A stretch of 64,000 nucleotides of DNA from Lacticaseibacillus daqingensis. Its GTDB lineage: Bacteria; Bacillota; Bacilli; Lactobacillales; Lactobacillaceae. Under the pieces are notes generated by a model. It did no database searches. It was not told where the DNA came from and was given only the letters and a program-made list of their open reading frames with translations. This document shows, piece after piece, positions 57,739 through 64,000 of the stretch (positions are counted from its first letter, which is position 1; every line of letters starts with the position of its first letter). The translations under genes were made by a program, and so were the position numbers. The stretch spans positions 1-64,000 of the forward strand of contig NZ_RHOH01000007.1 in the NCBI RefSeq assembly GCF_003946115.1, given 5' to 3'.

Positions 57739-58254
57739 TCAGCGGCCGCGCCGGCGCTGGCGAAGCGCGATGGCCAAAACGACCCCAACTAGCGCGCCAC
57801 ACGTGTCGAGCATCACGTCTTGAAACAGCGGCGTCCGGTTTTGCGTCAGCATCTGGTGAAACTCATCCAAGGCGGCCACCCCGGTGCTGCTCAACAGCGC
57901 CACGATCGCGGTCAGCCCGCGGTCGCGAATGAAGCCGCGCAAGCCGCGGGCCGTGGCAAAGCCAAAGCACAAGAAAATGGTAAAATGCGCCCCTTTGCGC
58001 AAAAACCACTCGCAAAACGCAGGAAACCCAAGAGCGGCCGCGGACACCTGCGTCCCCGCGTAGGTAAAATCGATCGCCCGCAGCCACGCGAACGGCGCGT
58101 TCTTCGGCACGATCCCATCCAGTAGCGGCACAACCGTCTGCTGCTGGTAGGTCATGCTGGAGCTAATGAACAGCACCCCGATGATCGCGAGTGAGAGCCA
58201 CAACCAGTTATATTTGCGGAATAATGTCAATGCGTTGTCCTCCAAGTCAGCCAT
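57739..58254 (-). CDS. VanZ-family membrane protein, second copy
   Basis: 171 residues, four or five hydrophobic segments. VanZ domain pattern: FISSSMTYQQQTVVPLL near the N-terminus, EWFLRKGAHFTIFLCFGFATA, ALDEFHQMLTQNRTPLFQDVMLDTCGALVGVVLA. Closer to the YoaI/VanZ short form than the protein at 25305. ATG 58254 follows CTAGGAGGCGAA. Divergent from pepF. Role unknown. Confidence 0.8.
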   Translation of the reverse strand: MADLEDNALTLFRKYNWLWLSLAIIGVLFISSSMTYQQQTVVPLLDGIVPKNAPFAWLRAIDFTYAGTQVSAAALGFPAFCEWFLRKGAHFTIFLCFGFATARGLRGFIRDRGLTAIVALLSSTGVAALDEFHQMLTQNRTPLFQDVMLDTCGALVGVVLAIALRQRRRGR

Positions 58255-58327
58255 TTCGCCTCCTAGCATACCATATGGCCTAAGATTAGGTTACAATGAG
58301 AGAATCCTAACACTCGGAGGCAAACAC

Positions 58328-60130
58328 ATGACGTATCCCATCAATTGGCAACTCGATAACATTTTCCCCGGGGGCATCGACTCCCCGGCGCTCAAGGCGC
58401 GCATTCAGGATGTGCAGGCCCAACTGCCGACCCTAGCGGCGCAGATCGATGCGTGGACCGCGCCAGAAGATCCCGACTTCACTGGCTTCACGGCCATCAT
58501 GGCGCGCTGGGAGGATGTCGGCAACGGCCTGCGCACGGCCGGCACCTTTGCCAACATGATCCAGTCCGCCGATTCGGCTAACCAGCAAGCCGGCGTGGTG
58601 ATGAACCAGATCCAGCTGATCGCCAACGACCTGACGGCGGCGATCACCGCCCTGACCAAAAAACTGGTCGCGTTGGACGATGCGACCTTTGCGCGTCTGA
58701 CCGCCACCCCGGCACTTGCACCAAGCCAGTTTGGCCTCGGCGAGATGCGCACACAGGGCAAGGAACTGCTGGACGACCAGACGGAAGCGCTGATCAACCA
58801 GCTGGCTGTCGATGGCTTCCACGGCTGGTCCACGCACTACGACACGCTGAGCGCCAGCCTGCACTTTGACGTGACGCTTGACGGAACGCCGTTGACGCTG
58901 TCCGCTGGCCAAACGCAAAACCGCTTTGAGTCCGACCTCGACCCGGCTAACCGCGAGAAGACCTTCACCGCCTGGACCAACACCTGGGCCCAAAACGCCG
59001 CGCCGTTCGCCGACACCCTGAATCACCTCACCGGGTTCCGCCTGGCCAACTACCACGCCCATGGCATCACCGATTACATGCACACCCCACTGCAACTCAA
59101 CCGCCTGAGCCAGGCCAGTCTCGACCAGATGTGGGCCACCGTCAGCGCCAACAAGGCGCCGTTTGTCGCCTTCCTAGACCAAAAAGCCAAGCTGATGGGT
59201 AAGCCCAAGATGGACTGGTACGACCAGTGGGCCCCAGTTGTCGTCGGCGACTACACGCCGAAGCACTACACCTTCGATGAGGCCGCCGAGTTCATCATCA
59301 CCAACTTCGGCAAGTTCTCGCCGAAGATGGCCGCCTTTGCCCAGCACGCTTTTGAAAACGGCTGGATCGAGGCCGAAGATCGACCCGGCAAGCGCCCCGG
59401 TGGCTACATGACCGAGGTGCCAGACGTCAAGGAGGCCCGCATCTTCATGACCTTCGACGGCTCCGCGTCCGGTGTTTCCACCATCGCCCACGAGCTCGGC
59501 CACGCCTTTCACGCCAGCATCTTGAAGGACTACCCAGCCCTGCGGCGCGACTACGCGATGAACGTGGCCGAAACCGCCTCGACCTTTGCCGAGCTGATCA
59601 TCGCCGATGCCACCGTGAAGGCTGCCACCAGCCCCGAAGAAAAGCTCAACCTGTTGGACGCCAAGATGAGCAACCCCAAGGACATGCTCCTGAACATTCA
59701 CGCCCGCTACCTGTTCGAGCGCAGCTTCTATGATGCCCGCCAAACCGGGACGGTCACCGTGCCGCAGCTGCAACAGCTGATGCAACAGGCGCAAGAAACC
59801 GCCTACGCCGGCGGCCTCGCCAGCTTTGATCCGATGTACTGGGCGGATAAGCTCCACTTCTTCATCGATGACGTGCCGTTTTACAACTTCCCGTACACCT
59901 TCGGCTACCTCTTCTCCAGCGGCATCTACGCCAAGGCGCAGGCCCAGCCGGGCAACTTCGAGGACGACTACATCGCCCTGTTGACCGACACGGCCAACAT
60001 GACCACGGAAGAACTGGCGCAAAAGCACCTCGGTGTCGACTTGACACAACCGGACTTCTGGCAGCAAGGCATCGACCTCGCCGCCGCCGATGCCCAGGCC
60101 TTCATCGACCTGAGCAACCAGCTGCGCTGA
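58328..60130 (+). CDS. pepF: Oligoendopeptidase F (M3 family)
   Basis: 600-residue cytoplasmic zinc metallopeptidase cleaving medium peptides. Active site HELGH in VSTIAHELGHAFHASIL with the third ligand Glu in ETASTFAEL; the C-terminal FINDVPFYNFPYTFGYL-like region (FIDDVPFYNFPYTFGYLFSS) carries substrate-binding Tyr/His-type residues. ATG 58328 follows ACTCGGAGGCAAACAC. A strong bidirectional terminator follows. Belongs to the casein-peptide breakdown set with PepI. Confidence 0.95.
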   Translation: MTYPINWQLDNIFPGGIDSPALKARIQDVQAQLPTLAAQIDAWTAPEDPDFTGFTAIMARWEDVGNGLRTAGTFANMIQSADSANQQAGVVMNQIQLIANDLTAAITALTKKLVALDDATFARLTATPALAPSQFGLGEMRTQGKELLDDQTEALINQLAVDGFHGWSTHYDTLSASLHFDVTLDGTPLTLSAGQTQNRFESDLDPANREKTFTAWTNTWAQNAAPFADTLNHLTGFRLANYHAHGITDYMHTPLQLNRLSQASLDQMWATVSANKAPFVAFLDQKAKLMGKPKMDWYDQWAPVVVGDYTPKHYTFDEAAEFIITNFGKFSPKMAAFAQHAFENGWIEAEDRPGKRPGGYMTEVPDVKEARIFMTFDGSASGVSTIAHELGHAFHASILKDYPALRRDYAMNVAETASTFAELIIADATVKAATSPEEKLNLLDAKMSNPKDMLLNIHARYLFERSFYDARQTGTVTVPQLQQLMQQAQETAYAGGLASFDPMYWADKLHFFIDDVPFYNFPYTFGYLFSSGIYAKAQAQPGNFEDDYIALLTDTANMTTEELAQKHLGVDLTQPDFWQQGIDLAAADAQAFIDLSNQLR

Positions 60131-60132
60131 CC

Positions 60133-60187
60133 CCACGCAAAAACGCGTGCTCCCTCACTTAACGGGGGGCACGCGTTTTTGCGTGGG
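60133..60187. terminator. Bidirectional terminator between pepF and glmS
   Basis: CCACGCAAAAACGCGTGC pairs with GCACGCGTTTTTGCGTGG, about 18 bp. Confidence 0.9.
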
Positions 60188-60189
60188 GC

Positions 60190-61998
60190 TTATTCCACGG
60201 TCACCGACTTGGCTAGGTTGCGCGGCCGGTCCACATCATAGCCGCGGTCTAGGCTGGCAAAGTAGGCCAAGAGTTGGGCCGGTATCACTGTCAACAGCGG
60301 CATCAAGCAGGCGTCCAAGTCTGGCAGCCGCAGCTGGTCGCCTGGCTCAGCCAGCGCGGCGCTGGCAATGCGCAGCACCTGCGCGCCGCGCGCGGCCACC
60401 TCTGCCGCATTGCTACGGGTGTGAGCTGCGGTGGCAGGATCAGTGATGAAGGCGATCACCGGCGTGTCCGCCTCGATCAGCGCAATGGTGCCGTGCTTCA
60501 GCTCCCCAGCGGCAAAGCCTTCCGCCTGGATGTAGGAGATCTCCTTGAGCTTCAGCGCCGCTTCCAGGCTGACCAGCCAATCGGTGCCGCGGCCGATGTA
60601 AAACGCGCGGGTGGCGCCGGTGAACAGGTGTTGCGCCGCCTCGTGCAGGCGTGGCGCCTGATCGATCAGCTGGGCCTGACCGCTGGCTGCCAGGCTCAGC
60701 TGATGCGCCACATTAAAGGCGGCCGCGGCCGGCTGTGCCTGCGCGACCCCCAACCCCTGCGCGAGAATGGCGAGCAGCGCCACCTGTGCGGTGTACGCCT
60801 TAGTGGACGCCACCGCGATTTCCGGGCCGGCCGCCAAACTGAGCGCCGCATCGGCTTCGCGGGCCAGCGTACTGCTGGCCACATTGGTCAGCGTCAGCGT
60901 CGGCCACCCCTCGGCCTTGGCCTTCAGCAGCACCTGCCGCAGATCGGCGGTTTCCCCACTTTGCGTCAGAAAAATCAGCAGAGGCTTCGCCGCCATCAGC
61001 TGCTGGTGGTACGCGAACTCGGAGGCCAAGTGCACCTCTGTCGGTACACCAGCCAACTGCTCAAACAGCGGCTTGCCCACCAGCCCAGCGTGGTAGCTGG
61101 TCCCCGCCGCCACCAGGTACAGCCGATCGGCCGCCTGCAAGGCCTGTAGAACGGCCGCAGGGAGCTGAACCTGGCCGTCCGCCGTGTAGCGGGCCAGCAG
61201 TCGCCGAAGCACCGTCGGCTGCTCGTTGAGTTCCTTGAGCATGTAAAACGGATACGCCCCCAGTTCCGCATCCCCATCGGTCAGGCGCACCGTCTGTGGG
61301 GCGCGCACTACCGGCGTCCCATCCAGCGCTTCAATGCGTACGGTGGTGGCCGTCAGCGTCACCAGCTCATGATCCGCCAGCGCAATGAACTGGTCGGTTT
61401 GATCAAGCATCGCCAGCGCATCCGAGGCGACCACGTTGAAGCCGGTCCCCACCCCGATGAGCAGCGGACTCTGGTTTTTGGCCACGAACAGAGTGCTCGG
61501 ATCCAGCCGGTCCACCAAGCAAAAGGCGTACGAGCCCTCGATCAGCTGTAGCGCACGGCGGAAGGCCGCCTTAGCCGACAGCCCGGTTTGCGCAAAAACG
61601 GCGATCAGTTGCACGACGACCTCCGTGTCCGTGTCGCTGGCCAGCGTGACGCCTTGCAGGTACTGGGCCTGTAGCGCGGCCGCGTTCGTGATCACCCCGT
61701 TGTGCACCAGGTAAAACCGCTCATCGGCCGACACGTGCGGATGCGCGTTGGCCAGCGTTGGGCGGCCATTCGTCGCCCAGCGCGTGTGCCCGATCCCCAT
61801 CGTCCCCTGAACGCTTGCATCAACTGCGGCCTCAAGCGCGCTAATGCGCCCGACGCGCTTCACCAAGAAGTCGTGGCCCGCCTGGTCGTTCACGTACAAA
61901 CCGGCCGAATCATACCCGCGATACTCCAGCTTCGCCAGCCCGGCCAGCAAGACCTCAGGGGCGTTGGGCACCCCAATGACACCAACAATTCCACACAT
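60190..61998 (-). CDS. glmS: Glucosamine-6-phosphate synthase
   Basis: Makes glucosamine-6-P from fructose-6-P and glutamine, the entry to UDP-GlcNAc and cell wall. 602 residues: N-terminal Ntn glutaminase with nucleophile Cys2 (CGIVGVIG), GHTRWATNG and HNGVITN; then two SIS isomerase domains (LVAAGTSYHAGLVGK; FLTQSGETADLRQVL; SLEAALKLKEISYIQAEGF) and C-terminal RNLAKSVTVE. No glmS ribozyme core is seen upstream; instead the promoter has NagR/YvoA-like boxes. Confidence 0.97.
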   Translation of the reverse strand: MCGIVGVIGVPNAPEVLLAGLAKLEYRGYDSAGLYVNDQAGHDFLVKRVGRISALEAAVDASVQGTMGIGHTRWATNGRPTLANAHPHVSADERFYLVHNGVITNAAALQAQYLQGVTLASDTDTEVVVQLIAVFAQTGLSAKAAFRRALQLIEGSYAFCLVDRLDPSTLFVAKNQSPLLIGVGTGFNVVASDALAMLDQTDQFIALADHELVTLTATTVRIEALDGTPVVRAPQTVRLTDGDAELGAYPFYMLKELNEQPTVLRRLLARYTADGQVQLPAAVLQALQAADRLYLVAAGTSYHAGLVGKPLFEQLAGVPTEVHLASEFAYHQQLMAAKPLLIFLTQSGETADLRQVLLKAKAEGWPTLTLTNVASSTLAREADAALSLAAGPEIAVASTKAYTAQVALLAILAQGLGVAQAQPAAAAFNVAHQLSLAASGQAQLIDQAPRLHEAAQHLFTGATRAFYIGRGTDWLVSLEAALKLKEISYIQAEGFAAGELKHGTIALIEADTPVIAFITDPATAAHTRSNAAEVAARGAQVLRIASAALAEPGDQLRLPDLDACLMPLLTVIPAQLLAYFASLDRGYDVDRPRNLAKSVTVE

Positions 61999-62016
61999 TG
62001 CACTCGTCTCCGTTCG

Positions 62017-62144
62017 ATTGGTCTAGTTTTTATCACAAGATTGGTTGTGATAACGCAATGCCTAATTTAAGCGAAAATAAGTCTAGTGTCAACTAAAAAT
62101 AGTAATTGGTATAGCTAATCTTAATAATTTTGGTCTAGTTCATT
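62017..62144 (-). promoter_or_regulatory. glmS promoter with four dre-like operators
   Basis: Promoter, minus strand: TTGACA (62087-62092), 17 bases, TAAATT (62064-62069). Plus-strand boxes related to the GntR/HutC-type dre consensus (TGGTCTAGACCA core): ATTGGTCTAGTTTTTA at 62017-62032, AAGTCTAGTGTCAACT at 62079-62094 overlapping the -35, ATTGGTATAGCTAATC at 62105-62120, TTTGGTCTAGTTCATT at 62129-62144. A 9-bp hairpin TTATCACAA/TTGTGATAA (62030-62053) lies near the transcript start. Control by NagR/YvoA is inferred. Confidence 0.65.
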
Positions 62145-62236
62145 CTAGTGATCGACCCACGCAATCTCGCAGATGAAATCGGTGTCATGGCCGGCCAGCC
62201 GCCACGACTCGGTGATTGGTCCAGCCCGCTGAGCGA

Positions 62237-62293
62237 CGCAAAAAACGACCCGCAAGGCCGGCGTAACGCCAGGCCTTGAGGATCGTTTTGCGT
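62237..62293 (-). terminator. glmM terminator
   Basis: Minus strand CGCAAAACGATCC...GGGTCGTTTTTTGCG with inner AAGGCCTGGCGT/ACGCCGGCCTT: long bipartite stem after glmM. Confidence 0.9.
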
Positions 62294-62308
62294 GTGCTTC
62301 GCAGTGAA

Positions 62309-63664
62309 TTAGCAGCCCATTTCTTCGGTGACCACCGCGGTAATTTGATCCACGTAGTCATTCACCAACGCTTCGGTTTTGGCCTCGGCCATCACCCGCA
62401 GCAGCGGCTCGGTACCGCTTGGCCGCACGAGGACGCGCCCATCGCCAGCCATCGCCTGTTCGACCCGGTCAATGGCCGCCTGGATCGCTGGATAGTCCTG
62501 CCAGTTATCCTTGTCGGTCACTTTCACGTTGACCAGCTTCTGCGGGTAAGTCTGCACCGGCGCCGCCAGCTCGGAAAGCGGCTTGCCGGTTTGCTTCATG
62601 ACGTTCAGCAGCTGAATCCCGGTCAGCATGCCGTCCCCGGTGTTGTGGTAATCGAACAACACCACATGCCCGGACTGTTCCCCGCCAATGTTGTAGCCAT
62701 GCGCGCGCATCTCTTCCACCACGTGGCGGTCCCCAACGGCCGTCTGAACCGACTTCATGTCGTTGGCTTCCAGCGCCTTGTACATGCCCAGGTTACTCAT
62801 CACTGTGGTGACCACGGTGTCTTGCTTCAAGCGGCCCTGTGCCTTCATGTACTGGCCAAGGACGAACATGATTTTATCCCCATCGATGATGTTACCCAAC
62901 TCGTCCACCGCGATGCAGCGATCGCCGTCACCGTCGAACGCGAGTCCGGCCTGGGCACCTTGTTCCACGACCATCTTGGCCAGTGCCTCAGGGTGCGTTG
63001 AGCCCACGTTCTTGTTGATGTTCAGCCCATCAGGATGCGTGGCCATCGTCTCAAACTCGGTGTCCAAGTCGGCGAACAGCCGGCTGACAAAGTTGCTGGT
63101 TGCCCCGTTAGCCGCATCGATGCAGACGTGCAGCCCGGCCAGATCATCGGCCAAAGTCTGTTCCAAAAACTGGGTGTACTTGAGCGCCCCTTCTGGGTAA
63201 TCCGCAACCGCACCGAGCCCTTCAGCTGCCGGCCGCGGCAATGTGTCGACTTCCGCGTCCAGCAGGGCCTCGATTTCTTCCTCAGTGGCATCCGACAGCT
63301 TGTAGCCGTCCGGCCCGAAGAACTTGATCCCGTTATCGGCCGCCGGGTTATGCGAGGCCGAAATCTGGATCCCGGCATCGGCGCTTTGCACCTTGATCAG
63401 GTAGGCGACCGCCGGCGTGGTGATCACGCCGAGGTTGAGCACCTCGATCCCAACGGATAACAGCCCCGCCGTCAGCGCCTGTGCCAACATTTCACCGGAG
63501 GCACGCGTGTCGCGCGCCACCAGCACCAGTGGCTTCTTGGAGCGGTCCTGGCTGTGTTGCGTCAGCACGTAGCCGCCGCAGCGACCGAGCCGAAAAGCGA
63601 GCTCCGGGCTCAGTTCCTGATTGGCAATACCGCGAACGCCGTCGGTCCCAAAATACTTCGTCAT
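62309..63664 (-). CDS. glmM: Phosphoglucosamine mutase
   Basis: Converts glucosamine-6-P to glucosamine-1-P. 451 residues. Start [12 protein letters not shown] is canonical. Phosphoserine loop [17 protein letters not shown] (active Ser), Mg-binding DGDGDR (as [13 protein letters not shown]), sugar-binding GGEQSGHVV and phosphate-binding [15 protein letters not shown] 63664 follows AGAAATGAGGAAGTTATC. Between cdaR (22 bases upstream) and glmS, the standard cdaA-cdaR-glmM(-glmS) order linking c-di-AMP and wall precursors. Confidence 0.98.
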   Translation of the reverse strand: MTKYFGTDGVRGIANQELSPELAFRLGRCGGYVLTQHSQDRSKKPLVLVARDTRASGEMLAQALTAGLLSVGIEVLNLGVITTPAVAYLIKVQSADAGIQISASHNPAADNGIKFFGPDGYKLSDATEEEIEALLDAEVDTLPRPAAEGLGAVADYPEGALKYTQFLEQTLADDLAGLHVCIDAANGATSNFVSRLFADLDTEFETMATHPDGLNINKNVGSTHPEALAKMVVEQGAQAGLAFDGDGDRCIAVDELGNIIDGDKIMFVLGQYMKAQGRLKQDTVVTTVMSNLGMYKALEANDMKSVQTAVGDRHVVEEMRAHGYNIGGEQSGHVVLFDYHNTGDGMLTGIQLLNVMKQTGKPLSELAAPVQTYPQKLVNVKVTDKDNWQDYPAIQAAIDRVEQAMAGDGRVLVRPSGTEPLLRVMAEAKTEALVNDYVDQITAVVTEEMGC

Positions 63665-63686
63665 GATAACTTCCTCATTTCTTCTG

Positions 63687-64000
63687 CTATTGATCATCAT
63701 CGCTGGTCGTCGAATCTGTCGCTGAACTCTCGCTACTGCTTTCAGCACTGCTACTACTCTTGCTGCTGGTGCTGGCCGCGGGCACGTCACCGGCCCCGCT
63801 TTGCGCGACGGTGATGGTGACCTTGATCGTCTTCGGATCGGTCGCCACCAGTTTGCTGTTCGCATCGAGCAGCCGAATGGTTGATGTCGTTGTGCTGGTC
63901 ACCGCACTGATGTCCACCGGCACGGTCAGCGTGTCGATCTGGTCAAGCACGTCCTGTGCCCCGTATATCGTGACCCGGTTGGTTGCGGTACTCAGGTCGT
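63687..64000 (-). CDS. cdaR: YbbR/CdaR domain protein, C-terminal part
   Basis: Incomplete; the start is beyond the right edge. The visible 104 codons include the end of a YbbR repeat ([40 protein letters not shown]), a last beta strand ([13 protein letters not shown]) and a Ser/Ala/Thr/Asp-rich tail ([20 protein letters not shown]). CdaR is the membrane-anchored regulator of diadenylate cyclase CdaA; assigned from the domain and from glmM being next. Confidence 0.85.
   Translation of the reverse strand, partial: DLSTATNRVTIYGAQDVLDQIDTLTVPVDISAVTSTTTSTIRLLDANSKLVATDPKTIKVTITVAQSGAGDVPAASTSSKSSSSAESSSESSATDSTTSDDDQ

Noticed and set aside
59174-60136. 320-codon minus-strand open frame
   Set aside because: Exact antisense of pepF, no ribosome site, low-complexity Gly/Val-rich product; a GC-rich shadow frame.
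62000-62140. glmS ribozyme
   Set aside because: The region was examined for the conserved core and pseudoknot layout; only promoter, boxes and a small hairpin are seen.
1-64000. CRISPR arrays, cas genes, complete insertion sequences, tRNA genes
   Set aside because: No regularly spaced repeats of 25-40 bases, no transposase frames and no tRNA cloverleaf other than the tmRNA were seen.

Overview
The window is chromosomal DNA of a GC-rich lactic acid bacterium, most likely Lacticaseibacillus or a close relative in Lactobacillaceae. Support for this: a Flp/Fnr-type regulator with two cysteines, an alsS-aldB acetoin pathway, PepI-like and PepF-like peptidases, LtaS, a full comG operon, a T-box serS leader, and a tmRNA whose tag reads (A)KNENSYALAA. 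No database search was possible, so the genus is an inference. Layout: positions 1-240 carry tandem rRNA-type promoters firing off the left edge, so an rRNA operon probably begins just outside. Then come serS with its T-box leader, flp overlapping an Mga-like regulator gene, a deoxynucleoside kinase and a second Mga-like regulator (2.5-6.8 kb). From 7.6 to 35.5 kb there is ordinary core and accessory metabolism: a LysP-like permease, aldB/alsS, rpmG, an EIIA-like gene with a LacI regulator, a prolyl aminopeptidase, an OPT transporter, a deaminase, an oxidoreductase, a lipoprotein plus nuclease pair, pgi, glcU, ltaS, a Y-family polymerase with an SOS box, pheB and a two-component system. The tmRNA gene ssrA (35.6-36.0 kb) is the insertion site of a compact 9.2-kb element (35970-45177) flanked by a perfect 20-bp direct repeat. 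The element has a tyrosine integrase, a divergent CI/Cro switch with four operator-like boxes, an excisionase-like gene, a replication module (two wHTH initiator-like proteins and a DnaC-type loader), two adjacent ArpU-like regulators and a terminal helical protein. No terminase, portal, capsid, tail or lysis genes were recognised. This fits a phage satellite (PICI-like island) and is the main accessory feature. Integrase arm-site candidates (ATATCACC) recur at 12-bp spacing near both ends. Just outside attR is a decayed zone with a lower-GC pair (45876-46702): a secreted protein with a hydrophobic segment and an overlapping two-helix membrane protein, a bacteriocin/immunity-like arrangement that is unproven. 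A 12-base partial copy of the att core lies at 47146, which hints at an older neighbouring insertion. From 47.5 kb the core resumes: two adjacent related amino acid permeases, ackA and a YtxK-like methyltransferase downstream of comGA-GG, yebC, a VanZ-like gene, pepF, glmS, glmM and the end of the YbbR/CdaR gene. The glmS promoter region has four boxes resembling NagR/YvoA (dre) operators. The cdaR-glmM-glmS cluster supplies UDP-GlcNAc precursors; ackA and alsS/aldB are pyruvate overflow routes. Small genes that are easily missed are listed: rpmG, four membrane or island sORFs, and two candidate plus-strand RNAs inside the island.
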